Shown: positions 1 to 6,626, numbered from the stretch's first letter. The stretch: 21,344 nt of DNA from an uncultured Mycoplasmatota bacterium (GCA_900542735.1 UQOS01000019.1:1-21344); one strand, 5' to 3'. The notes: generated from the letters alone by a model not told the origin. Made by a program: numbers and translations.

Positions 1-29
1 ATTTTTTCATCATAACTTAATTTAGACAT
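1..29 (-). CDS. Start of an ORF running off the left edge, possibly IS3-family transposase OrfA
   Basis: Only nine codons are visible, reading MSKLSYDEK from an ATG at position 29. A GAGG Shine-Dalgarno lies 7 bases upstream, inside the right arm of the hairpin at 35-68. The peptide resembles the opening of Firmicutes IS3-family helix-turn-helix OrfA proteins, which often begin MSKL(S/T)YEDK. That is recognition from nine residues, so the product name is tentative, but the start itself is well supported by the ribosome-binding site. If correct, the element's outer end lies near position 70. Confidence 0.4.
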
Positions 30-30
30 A

Positions 31-68
31 TAAAAACCTCGTTTCTACTTTGTCCAAGAAACGGGGTT
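31..68 (-). terminator. Stem-loop with U-tract that also contains the RBS of the left-edge ORF
   Basis: Arms at 35-46 and 57-68 form a 12-bp stem with one G-T wobble and a 10-nt loop, followed on the minus strand by GGTTTTTAT. It can terminate transcripts of the SPFH gene ending at 98. The distal arm holds the GAGG of the next ORF, so the folded RNA would also hide that ribosome-binding site. Confidence 0.7.
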
Positions 69-97
69 CATATCATTTATCTAAGCTCTTGCTTCTA

Positions 98-1336
98 TTA
101 GTTTAATTTTTGACCACAGTTACTACAAAAATTACCACCAGTTGTCTTAGTACCACAGTTTGGACAGAAATTAGGAATATTTGTTTTTACTTCTTCTTTT
201 GTATCTGTTTCTTCATTTGTATCTAGTACTTCTTCACTAGTATTAGATGAAGCAATAGCTACTTCAGTATTAGCTTGTGGTTGTTGATGATTAAAAATTG
301 TTCCTGGTTCTGGTTGATTATTGACTGGGGCTTGATAAGTACCGCCTACATTTTGATTTACAGATGCCATCATATTTGCTCCTATTTGATTAGCCATATT
401 CATACCCATAAATCCAACCATGGCTCCTCCTTCATTTCCAGCAGCTGTTTCCATAGCTTTTGCAGAAGATTGAGCCATAAGTCCTGACTGTAAATTAGGA
501 TTAGAGAAAATAGTAGCATCATCAATTCTAGAAACTCTTTTCATTGATTCTTCAGTTAAATTGATATCAGCAATTGCTACATCAGTAATCTCAAGACCAT
601 ATTGTTGATGCCAAGATTCATCTAAGATAATATTCATTTCATTAGAAATATCGCCACCATACATTCCAATATCACCAAATGAAACTTTATGCTTTCTCAT
701 AACAATAGTAAGAGCTTGTGTAATCTGTTCTACAAATTTACTTTTTAATTGTCCCCCTACTACTTCTTCATAAGTAACAGTATCTTTATTATTAGCACCA
801 ATTACATTTTGTACTAAAATGATAGGATCTTTTACTTGAAAAGCATATTCTCCAAAGAAAGTAACTTCTAACATTCCATATTTTTCATCAGTAATTTTCT
901 TAGGTTGTGGAGAGCCAAATTTATTACCTGTAATATTAAGTAAATTAACATAGTATACTCTTTGATCAGTTGGAGCCATACCACCATAAGTGAAACGCTT
1001 ACCAATTGTTTTAAAAGTATCTCCTATTCCTTTAAAAAAGCCACCAGTAAAAATACTAGGTTCACTTCCACTATCCCAAATATATTCTCCAGCTTCTGCT
1101 GAAAATTCTTTAATAGCACCATTTTCAATTAGCATCATAGCCATACCTTGAGGTACTACAATTTTACTACCATTAGAAATTACGCCCTCTGTTGGATTAG
1201 TATTTCCACTACCGTGTTTTACTACTCCTCTTTGAATTAATACATTTTTTTCTATTTCTGGGCATACCACCATTTCTTTAAACTGATCGCCAAAGCTTGA
1301 TGATACACCTTGCGTAAACGCTTTTAATAATCCCAT
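98..1336 (-). CDS. SPFH-domain protein with C-terminal zinc ribbon (YdjI / virion-core-protein-like family)
   Basis: This 412-residue cytosolic protein resembles the B. subtilis YdjI family, often annotated as virion core protein-like. Residues about 20-260 form an SPFH/band-7-like domain. A low-complexity Ala/Met/Gly/Asn stretch follows (about 285-330), then an acidic linker. The last 24 residues are a zinc ribbon with Cys391, Cys394, Cys404 and Cys407. The start has an AAGGAG site 7 bases upstream. It lies 66 bp downstream of the Tim44-like gene on the same strand with no terminator between, so the two are probably one operon. In B. subtilis, ydjI sits in the ydjFGHI operon with a PspA paralogue and zinc-ribbon membrane proteins linked to envelope stress. 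By analogy this may be a membrane-associated scaffold. No PspA gene is visible here. Family assignment is firm; role is inferred. Confidence 0.85.
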   Translation of the reverse strand: MGLLKAFTQGVSSSFGDQFKEMVVCPEIEKNVLIQRGVVKHGSGNTNPTEGVISNGSKIVVPQGMAMMLIENGAIKEFSAEAGEYIWDSGSEPSIFTGGFFKGIGDTFKTIGKRFTYGGMAPTDQRVYYVNLLNITGNKFGSPQPKKITDEKYGMLEVTFFGEYAFQVKDPIILVQNVIGANNKDTVTYEEVVGGQLKSKFVEQITQALTIVMRKHKVSFGDIGMYGGDISNEMNIILDESWHQQYGLEITDVAIADINLTEESMKRVSRIDDATIFSNPNLQSGLMAQSSAKAMETAAGNEGGAMVGFMGMNMANQIGANMMASVNQNVGGTYQAPVNNQPEPGTIFNHQQPQANTEVAIASSNTSEEVLDTNEETDTKEEVKTNIPNFCPNCGTKTTGGNFCSNCGQKLN

Positions 1337-1402
1337 ATAAATCTCCTTTATTTATTTTTGAATAGATTGTTTGCATACTACTAATATGAATAATGAAAAC
1401 TT

Positions 1403-2335
1403 TTATTTGATAGAATGAATATCACTTAATACCCAATCATGTTCTCCCGTAGTAATTACACTATCACAGTATTCACATTGACCTGATGAAGTAATTTCTG
1501 TTGGAGCTCCACAATTAGGACAGTTTGTAGTAGATTTGTTACTAGTTCCTGCTTTAGTTAAAACACCTTTTTTACGATTAAATGTCATTAGGTATTTCAT
1601 ATACCAATCTTTATTAGGATTGCTTTCTAATACTTTTTTTGTCTTTTCATCAATTACATAATCTCTCATCACAGCATGTAGTTCAACAACCAATACTTCT
1701 TTATCACCATCTTGTCTAAATTCTCTTAAGGTAGCATTCGAAATATTTATTTTTTCTACTACATTGATTTTATGATTCTTAATGTACTCATTTAATTGAC
1801 TATTATGAGTATTAAATAATTCATTACTTTCAAAAGGACGAATAACTTTCCAGTTTCTATCAGTCCAAGCCTGTTGTATTTTCAAAAATACTTCCCTTGA
1901 CCAAGCTAAGAAATTGTCACTTGAAAACTCAGGGTCGATTTGTCTAATTTGTTCTGATACACTAATAGTATTATCAACAATTTGATTAAAAGATTCTGAA
2001 TAATTACTAGTAATGGTATTATTAATACTATTCTGAATATTTTTTAGTTTACCTGTTTTCTTTAAATAGCCAAAAACAATAAGCAATATAATACATAAAA
2101 TAATACCTGGAAGTGGTCCAAACATTTCAAATAAGAAATAAATAATCCAGTTTAGTAGATAACTATCTCCATCACTAGAACTACTTGATGAGCTACTAGT
2201 ATCATATCTATTATTATTACCAGCATCAGCAAATACTGTTGGTGATAAAGATAGTACTAACGCAAATACCAAAACAAATAGAAAGCAAATTCCTATTATT
2301 TTTAAAATAGTCTTTCTTTGAGGTTTTTGTTTCAT
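1403..2335 (-). CDS. Membrane Tim44-like domain protein with C-terminal zinc ribbon
   Basis: A 310-residue protein. I place the start at the ATG at 2335 (MKQKPQ), because AAAGGAGGG lies just upstream of it; a longer reading frame with an ATG at 2362 has no site. Residues about 11-37 are a hydrophobic segment ending VFA-DAG, a plausible signal peptide or signal anchor. A serine-rich linker follows, then a second hydrophobic segment around 60-90. The middle (about 110-260) matches the Tim44-like fold, with a typical start around DPEFSSDNFLAWSREVF. The C-terminus carries a zinc ribbon with Cys272, Cys275, Cys287 and Cys290. The protein is probably anchored in the cytoplasmic membrane. Pairing with a YdjI-like SPFH zinc-ribbon protein suggests a shared envelope-stress or membrane-quality role, as proposed for YdjG/YdjH/YdjI in B. 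subtilis. The substrate is unknown. Confidence 0.8.
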   Translation of the reverse strand: MKQKPQRKTILKIIGICFLFVLVFALVLSLSPTVFADAGNNNRYDTSSSSSSSSDGDSYLLNWIIYFLFEMFGPLPGIILCIILLIVFGYLKKTGKLKNIQNSINNTITSNYSESFNQIVDNTISVSEQIRQIDPEFSSDNFLAWSREVFLKIQQAWTDRNWKVIRPFESNELFNTHNSQLNEYIKNHKINVVEKINISNATLREFRQDGDKEVLVVELHAVMRDYVIDEKTKKVLESNPNKDWYMKYLMTFNRKKGVLTKAGTSNKSTTNCPNCGAPTEITSSGQCEYCDSVITTGEHDWVLSDIHSIK

Positions 2336-2384
2336 AACACCCTCCTTTTCTATTGTATGCAAAACCTCATACTATTCTGCTTTC

Positions 2385-2393
2385 ATTATAACA
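2385..2393 (-). promoter_or_regulatory. Extended -10 promoter for the Tim44-like/SPFH operon
   Basis: The minus strand reads TGTTATAAT, a perfect extended -10 (TG-n-TATAAT). No good -35 is present at 17 bp (TTCTAT). It lies 50 bases upstream of the start at 2335 and downstream of the terminator at 2424-2455. Confidence 0.7.
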
Positions 2394-2423
2394 TAAGATT
2401 TTTGAAAATAGAAAAAAACATAA

Positions 2424-2455
2424 GAAAAAAGATTCTAGTTACCTAAAATCTTTTT
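2424..2455 (-). terminator. Intrinsic terminator of the holin-endolysin cassette
   Basis: On the minus strand AAAAAGATTTTAG, loop GTAA, CTAGAATCTTTTTT form a 13-bp stem with one wobble, ending in a T-run. The stem overlaps the endolysin stop codon. The stem is flanked by A- and T-runs on both sides and may work in both directions. Confidence 0.85.
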
Positions 2456-3317
2456 ATTCCTGAAAACCGTATTCTTTTAATTTAGCTAATGTAATAGGTC
2501 CAATATTACCATCTGCTAGTAGACCGGTTCTTTTTTGAAACTCTGTAATACTTGCTTTAATGTACTTACCATAGTAACTGCCTAATGCTTTTTTAGAAGT
2601 ATATGCTGGAAAAGTATGATACATAAAATTGCATATTTTTTCTACATTATCTCCACTATCTCCTAAGGTTAAATAACCTTTAGAGCCTAAAAATGATGTA
2701 GTTCTTTCTTCTTTAGGTTTATACTTAAATGTTAAATCGTTAGTAGATAAGATATTCGTAAATTCTTTATCAATAAACATAACTTCTTCTGGTTTTAAAC
2801 AATAACCTTTAGATACCCATTTACCATTACTATTTTGAATAAAACCGTTACCACAACCTCGTAATGCATTTCCACATACTAAATGTAAATGATTAGCAGT
2901 AGCACCATCTATTCCTTCTTCACAAATAGGACTACCCATTTTCACAATAGAACCAACTTTTAAATTTTTGATATAAGGATCAGAATCATTCCAATGTGTA
3001 AGCACGATAAACGGCTTTATAATGCCACTTGGTGTATCACACTCTTCTGTTGCAACTAACCAAATGGAATTGGTAGTTGAATTACCAATTCCTTTAATAG
3101 CTACTACTTCCATATCAACAGTAGCATAATATGGTTCTCTACCTGCATCAATACCAGCAATATCTATTGGGTAATCTGCATAATCTTTACTTTGATACCA
3201 ATGAGGTTTATGAGATACTGTACCGTTATAGCTTTGAGTAATTCTCATATTTTTCATACCAAAACTAAAGGCTTTCAATAAAATCACCATCTTTTTGTAA
3301 TCCTTGGTTAAATCCAT
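2454..3317 (-). CDS. Phage-type endolysin: M23-like peptidase domain plus peptidoglycan-binding domain
   Basis: Up to 287 residues. Residues about 25-180 resemble the LytM/M23 endopeptidase fold found in Firmicutes prophage lysins; residues about 212-285 are a PG_binding_1 domain (LGDSGDNV, FQKRTGLLADGNIGP). The HxH motif is present (His143, His145), with an additional His108 (LTHW) and the Asp of the first motif (Asp52). The residue four before it, normally the zinc-ligand His, is Asp48. No secretion signal is seen, as expected for a holin-released lysin. The start is uncertain: the longest frame begins at 3317, an ATG at 3290 has AAGGA ten bases upstream, and ATGs at 3257 or 3248 match where family members usually begin (K-M-R-I-T-Q). 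Any choice keeps it translationally close to or overlapping the holin gene. No other phage genes are nearby. Confidence 0.8.
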   Translation of the reverse strand: MDLTKDYKKMVILLKAFSFGMKNMRITQSYNGTVSHKPHWYQSKDYADYPIDIAGIDAGREPYYATVDMEVVAIKGIGNSTTNSIWLVATEECDTPSGIIKPFIVLTHWNDSDPYIKNLKVGSIVKMGSPICEEGIDGATANHLHLVCGNALRGCGNGFIQNSNGKWVSKGYCLKPEEVMFIDKEFTNILSTNDLTFKYKPKEERTTSFLGSKGYLTLGDSGDNVEKICNFMYHTFPAYTSKKALGSYYGKYIKASITEFQKRTGLLADGNIGPITLAKLKEYGFQE

Positions 3318-3606
3318 TTACTACTGCTTCAATCATCATATCCATTTCAAGTTCTGTAATAACAATTCCTTTTTCATTCAGCATTAAAATAATATTTTCT
3401 TTTGCTTTTTCTTTTCTTGTAGGGCCATCTAAATCTTTATAGAGCTGTTCTATAGCATTCACAACTGTTTTTACTATTTTTTGTTTTTCTAAAGTATTGA
3501 TATGTTCTTCATATTTTTTCTTAAATCTAGTAGCAATATAAGTAGCAAATGCTGTTAGAAAAGTAACTACAATTTCTAAAATATTAGATTGTATTAATTC
3601 CCACAT
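3265..3606 (-). CDS. Phage holin, LLH family
   Basis: A 113-residue protein with one N-terminal transmembrane helix (about residues 9-28), followed by a charged helical, probably coiled-coil cytoplasmic domain ending in a short acidic tail. This layout and the motif VVNAIEQLYKDLDGPTRKEKAKENI match the LLH-type phage holins (holin superfamily VI). Such proteins permeabilise the membrane so that the endolysin reaches the wall. The start at 3606 has GGAGGTG six bases upstream. Its end overlaps the longest endolysin frame by about 50 bases, typical of lysis cassettes. No structural, replication or integrase genes accompany it, so this is either a prophage remnant or a domesticated lysis module. 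Confidence 0.85.
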   Translation of the reverse strand: MWELIQSNILEIVVTFLTAFATYIATRFKKKYEEHINTLEKQKIVKTVVNAIEQLYKDLDGPTRKEKAKENIILMLNEKGIVITELEMDMMIEAVVNGFNQGLQKDGDFIESL

Positions 3607-3636
3607 AATTACACCTCCTACTACTATATATGGTTA

Positions 3637-3671
3637 TAAAAAAAATAAGGCCATAATAGGGGCCCTATTTT
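3637..3671 (-). terminator. Intrinsic terminator downstream of the unknown gene 3724-4305
   Basis: Arms 3642-3652 and 3661-3671 (GGCC core, 11 bp with one A-C mismatch) with an 8-nt loop. On the minus strand the stem is followed by TTATTTTTTTT. It stops transcripts from the tRNA/unknown-gene unit before the holin gene. Confidence 0.75.
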
Positions 3672-3723
3672 ATTAAGATATCGAATAAATTTGGTTAGTG
3701 AAAGATTTTAATTATATTATTAA

Positions 3724-4305
3724 TTATTTTTGTAGTTGTTTTTCTTTGTGATTAGACTGATAGTTTTCATAGTAATTACATAAAGAATTATAAAGTTCCA
3801 TAAATCTAAAGTTAAAAGGATCATAAGTACTACCACTATTTCTAAAACGAATAGCATAAGTTAAATAAAAACCATTTTCTGGTTTATTCTTAATAAACTC
3901 TAATTTTATTTGGTTATTATCAGTCTTAGAAATATTTAAAATACTAGAAGTATCTGCATCTTCTTCATCAGAGTGCCATGAAATAACTTTATCATGTACT
4001 AATGGAAATGGACGATAAGAATCCTTTTTCTCTTGATATTCTTTTTCGTAGGTATCTATTTCATCATACGGACTATATTTGGTAATCTTTTCATATAAAT
4101 TCAAAAAAGCATCATATAGAAAGCCATCTTCTTCACTAATTACAAATTCTAAAGGTTCACGATTTGTAATTAATTTCATTCTATCCATATCAGGTTGAAA
4201 ATATAAATCAAGATTACTTCCAAATAAAATATTAAAGGTATTACCATTCTGTGTTAATTTTAAACGTTTGCCAAATTCATTATTTAAAAATTCTATGTTC
4301 ATCAT
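3724..4305 (-). CDS. Protein of unknown function
   Basis: About 193 residues; I do not recognise the family. The start is probably the ATG at 4305 or 4302 (MMNIEF), preceded by GGGGG at a 4-base spacing. An in-frame ATG further up at 4341 has no ribosome-binding site and reaches to within a few bases of the tRNA gene. The protein is soluble, with no membrane segment or signal peptide, rich in Tyr, Asn, Asp and Glu. A predicted beta-rich N-terminal half (KRLKLTQNGNTFNILFGSN) leads to an acidic middle (SWHSDEEDADTSS), then alternating strands and a helical C-terminus. There is no enzymatic motif. It follows tRNA-Arg on the same strand, possibly by read-through from the tRNA promoter, and is closed by the terminator at 3637-3671. 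Confidence 0.6.
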   Translation of the reverse strand: MMNIEFLNNEFGKRLKLTQNGNTFNILFGSNLDLYFQPDMDRMKLITNREPLEFVISEEDGFLYDAFLNLYEKITKYSPYDEIDTYEKEYQEKKDSYRPFPLVHDKVISWHSDEEDADTSSILNISKTDNNQIKLEFIKNKPENGFYLTYAIRFRNSGSTYDPFNFRFMELYNSLCNYYENYQSNHKEKQLQK

Positions 4306-4346
4306 AAAGCCCCCAAAACCTATATAATAAATTTTTATCAAAATAA

Positions 4347-4421
4347 TGGTGTCCCAGACGAGAATCGAACTCGTATCTAAGCTTTAGGAGAGCCTTGTTC
4401 TATCCGTTGAACTACCAGGAC
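4347..4421 (-). tRNA. tRNA-Arg, anticodon CCT
   Basis: The minus strand folds into a full cloverleaf. The acceptor stem is GTCCTGG/CTGGGAC and the D stem GTTC/GAAC. The anticodon stem is AGGCT/AGCTT around loop CTCCTAA (anticodon CCT, decoding AGG). The T stem is ACGAG/CTCGT with loop TTCGATT. The discriminator base is A and the 3' CCA is encoded (4347-4349). The mature body is 4350-4421. Confidence 0.95.
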
Positions 4422-4435
4422 AAATAATATATATT

Positions 4436-4464
4436 ATTATAACGAATACAAAAGAAAAAAACAA
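4436..4464 (-). promoter_or_regulatory. Sigma-A type promoter of tRNA-Arg
   Basis: -35 TTGTTT at 4459-4464, 17-bp spacer, -10 TATAAT at 4436-4441, placing the start about 8 bases before the tRNA. The -35 falls inside the arm of the ancestral HD-gene terminator that the IS30-like element split. Confidence 0.8.
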
Positions 4465-4465
4465 T

Positions 4466-4479
4466 CAAAATTATCTAAG
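4466..4479. repeat. Left copy of 14-bp direct repeat flanking the IS30-like element
   Basis: CAAAATTATCTAAG, identical to 6070-6083. This is best read as a target-site duplication, because joining the outside flanks at one copy rebuilds an intrinsic terminator (see the terminator at 6070-6090). Confidence 0.8.
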
Positions 4480-4548
4480 TGTTAATTAAAATATTGATAT
4501 CCCGTTTATATATTAATTTAAATTTGGATATCCCGAATTAAAAAAAGA

Positions 4549-4614
4549 CCTATATACATCCTTATAGTAAAATGTTTTTGTTCAGAAAAATTACTAAGGA
4601 GGTATGTATATGGG
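4549..4614 (+). promoter_or_regulatory. Inverted repeat sequestering the transposase RBS and start codon
   Basis: The left arm 4549-4570 pairs with 4591-4614 in three blocks. CCTATATACA pairs with TGTATATGGG (one U-G), TCCT with AGGA, and TAGTAA with TTACTA, with small bulges (TA on the left, GGTA on the right) and a 20-nt loop. The right arm contains the AAGGAGG site (4596-4602) and the ATG (4610-4612). Transcripts entering from outside would fold and block translation. A transcript starting inside the left arm would lack the outer stem. I could not pin down the internal promoter. Confidence 0.7.
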
Positions 4615-5941
4615 ACGTAATTATTCTAACAAAAATTTAACAGAGTTGGAAATAGGAAATATTGAATTTTATTTAAATGAAAAGAAATCTCCAGCTGAGA
4701 TTGCTAAAATTTTAAGTAAAGATCCTTCCGGAATTAGAAAAGAAATAAAAAAGTATTCTTCATATTATGGCAAACAAAGAAAATGTTCAAATTGTCTTAA
4801 TAGAGATAACTGTCATCAAAAATATCTATGTGATAGTATCATTAATAAAACAAAGTGTTATCAATGTAAATACTGCATTCATGCTGTCAAGATATGCCCT
4901 AACTATAAGATTAATATTGAATGTGAACTACTAAAGAAAAATCATCACGTTTGTAATGGCTGTGAACTTTATCATAAATGTAATAGGGTAAAAATAAAAT
5001 ATCATGCCGAAACTGCTATTAAAATGCATAATGCAGTTCAAAGAATTTCAAGGGTTGATACCAAAGCTGATAAAGTTCCACAAGAATTCAAAAATTATAT
5101 TTCTGATAGAATAAAAAAAGGTATTTCACCAGATATCACTTTAAACACTTTACCAGAAAAATACCAAATGTTTAAAATATCTACTCCCACTTTATATTCT
5201 TGGATTGATAAGGGTTTATTAGATTGCTGTAATTTAGATCTTAGAAATAAGGTTTCAAGAATTAGATATGGTGAGAATACATTAAAACGCAACACTGTTA
5301 AGGGTCATCAATTAAATGGAAGAAGTATTGAAAACCTACCAGAAGATGAACGAATAAATAGAAAACTAGGTATTGCCGAATTTGATACAGTTGAAGGTAT
5401 TAAAGGTGGTGAATTATTATTTACTATAATGATTCCTTGTTTTTCATTAATGCTAGCCTTTAAAATAGAACACAAAACTCAAGAAGAAATAGGAAAAGCA
5501 TTAGATAATTTAGAAGAAAAATTAGATTCATATTTCTATGTTTTATTTAGAAAAGTTATACCTGATAATGGTGGTGAATTTACTGATTTTGAAATATTAG
5601 AAACTTCAATTCATGAAAGTCTAAGTAAAAGGATGGAAGTTTATTATACACATACTTATGCTTCATATGAAAAACCACATATCGAAAACAACCATATATT
5701 ATTAAGATGGTTAATAAAAAAAGGCTTTGATATTACATTACTATCATCTGATGAAATATTAGATATAATTAACAGATTAAACAACTACCCAAGACCCCAA
5801 AAAAACTATAAAACGCCTCTTCAATTATTAGAAGAAGAATTCGGTAATTATATTTTGGAATTATTAAATTTACACCACATTCCTATTACTGAACTTAATA
5901 TGAAGGATATGATAATAAAAAATCAAGAGCGAACAAAGTGA
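4610..5941 (+). CDS. IS30-family transposase with Cys-rich N-terminal region
   Basis: A 443-residue DDE transposase that cuts and rejoins the ends of its own element. I start it at the ATG at 4610 (MGRNYSNKNL), seven bases after AAGGAGG; the ATG at 4604 is only one base from that site. An N-terminal helix-turn-helix (about residues 10-50, SPAEIAKILSKDPSGIRKEI) is followed by a Cys-rich block (about 55-130) of C-x2-C pairs. This block is seen in a branch of Firmicutes IS30 transposases and probably binds zinc. The catalytic domain has Asp259 (AEFDTVEG), Asp319 (IPDNGGEF) and Glu359 (HIENNH), so the triad is intact. The C-terminus carries the LLRWLIKKGFD segment typical of the family. No frameshift or internal stop is seen. 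Confidence 0.92.
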   Translation: MGRNYSNKNLTELEIGNIEFYLNEKKSPAEIAKILSKDPSGIRKEIKKYSSYYGKQRKCSNCLNRDNCHQKYLCDSIINKTKCYQCKYCIHAVKICPNYKINIECELLKKNHHVCNGCELYHKCNRVKIKYHAETAIKMHNAVQRISRVDTKADKVPQEFKNYISDRIKKGISPDITLNTLPEKYQMFKISTPTLYSWIDKGLLDCCNLDLRNKVSRIRYGENTLKRNTVKGHQLNGRSIENLPEDERINRKLGIAEFDTVEGIKGGELLFTIMIPCFSLMLAFKIEHKTQEEIGKALDNLEEKLDSYFYVLFRKVIPDNGGEFTDFEILETSIHESLSKRMEVYYTHTYASYEKPHIENNHILLRWLIKKGFDITLLSSDEILDIINRLNNYPRPQKNYKTPLQLLEEEFGNYILELLNLHHIPITELNMKDMIIKNQERTK

Positions 5942-5966
5942 GTTCTATTTTAACTCTTGATTTTTT
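5917..5966 (+). terminator. Intrinsic terminator overlapping the transposase stop codon
   Basis: A perfect 13-bp stem: AAAAAATCAAGAG (5917-5929) with CTCTTGATTTTTT (5954-5966). The loop contains the TGA stop and a smaller GAAC/GTTC hairpin. The 3' arm doubles as the T-run. Its A/T-run symmetry suggests it may also stop transcription entering from the right. Confidence 0.85.
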
Positions 5967-5991
5967 ACTATCATATTTTATAATTATTTTC

Positions 5992-6014
5992 CCAATAAAG
6001 TTTATCTTTATTGG
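5992..6014. repeat. Perfect 9-bp hairpin near the right end of the IS30-like element
   Basis: CCAATAAAG, loop TTTAT, CTTTATTGG. There is no T-run on either side, so it is not an obvious terminator. It may insulate the element from flanking transcription or help define the right end. Confidence 0.6.
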
Positions 6015-6069
6015 TTATTGATTATTAAAAACGGGATATCCAAACGGGATTTCCTAACTTAAATTAACC

Positions 6070-6083
6070 CAAAATTATCTAAG
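6070..6083. repeat. Right copy of 14-bp direct repeat flanking the IS30-like element
   Basis: Identical to 4466-4479. It contains the last codons and TAA stop of the HD-domain gene, so the gene end was duplicated, not truncated. Confidence 0.8.
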
Positions 6084-6090
6084 ATTGTTT
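6070..6090 (-). terminator. Split remnant of the HD-gene terminator (second half at 4454-4466)
   Basis: The minus-strand arm AAACAATC (6083-6090) once paired with GATTGTTT (4459-4466), followed by a T-run. The 14-bp duplication is exactly the 12-nt loop plus the closing C-G pair. With the element inserted, the two arms are about 1.6 kb apart and cannot form a compact terminator. Confidence 0.7.
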
Positions 6091-6581
6091 ACTAAAACCA
6101 TAATTAAAAAACACATAGCAGTTGACAATTGTCTACGAACAACCGTTGTTTTTTCATAGATTGATGCAAAATCATCTACAATATCAACTAACCAACTTTC
6201 AAAGTATTTTGGTACATGCTTACCTATTGGAAACATATGAGATACTATAATATCTTCTTCTAAACTAGATAATTCAAAATACTTTTTAGCATTCTCTAAA
6301 GCATATTCAGGATGATAAATCAAAGTATAAGCTTTTTCTTTTTTTGTTGCATTTTGATTATCTTCTAAAAAGAAATCATGAAGAAGAGCAGCTCTAGCTA
6401 CTTTATTAGTATCTAATCTAAATAACTTAGCTAATTGATATGAATGATAAGAAACACGAACCGAATGTTCTAAACGATTTCCCTCATGATGCATAATGTG
6501 TTCCATTTTTTGAAATTCATCATTTTCTAATATATCATAAACTTTATTAAGATATTCTCTATCTTCATAGTATTTTTTCAT
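6075..6581 (-). CDS. HD-domain phosphohydrolase-like protein
   Basis: A 168-residue protein with the metal-binding pattern of HD-domain hydrolases: His39 (LEHSVRVSYHS), His68-Asp69 (ALLHDFF), His115 (SHMFP) and Asp136/137 (DIVDDFAS). The start is the ATG at 6581, nine bases after a GAGGTG site; an upstream GTG at 6593 lies inside that site. A hydrophobic stretch near the C-terminus (AMCFLIMVLV) may touch the membrane. The substrate cannot be told from sequence; small HD proteins act on nucleotides or nucleic acid ends. The gene has its own promoter. Its final codons (VNNLR-stop) lie in the left arm and loop of its former terminator, now separated by the IS30-like element, so read-through into the element antisense to the transposase is likely. 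Confidence 0.8.
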   Translation of the reverse strand: MKKYYEDREYLNKVYDILENDEFQKMEHIMHHEGNRLEHSVRVSYHSYQLAKLFRLDTNKVARAALLHDFFLEDNQNATKKEKAYTLIYHPEYALENAKKYFELSSLEEDIIVSHMFPIGKHVPKYFESWLVDIVDDFASIYEKTTVVRRQLSTAMCFLIMVLVNNLR

Positions 6582-6626
6582 GAATAATAACACCTCAGTA
6601 ATTAAAATCTAATTTTACTATTCAAC

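Larger units (their letters stand above)
4480..6069 (+). mobile_element. Complete IS30-like insertion sequence, 1590 bp
   Basis: The ends 4480-4507 and 6042-6069 are imperfect inverted repeats (21 of 28 positions match, both ending TCCCGTTT on the inside). Each end has a further copy of a GGATATCCCG-type motif: 4496-4504 and 4526-4535 on the left, 6032-6041 and 6045-6054 on the right. These may be transposase-binding sites. The element holds one transposase gene with an intact DDE triad, a long inverted repeat covering its ribosome-binding site, and a terminator at its stop. It is flanked by a 14-bp direct repeat. Nothing is visibly broken, so it may be active or recently active. Confidence 0.85.

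Noticed and set aside
275..487. Plus-strand open frame opposite the SPFH gene.
   Set aside because: No RBS, no recognisable protein, and fully inside a well-supported gene on the other strand.
2161..2200. Run of eight Ser codons in the Tim44-like gene as a possible slippage repeat.
   Set aside because: The codons are mixed, not a perfect microsatellite; it reads as a plain linker.
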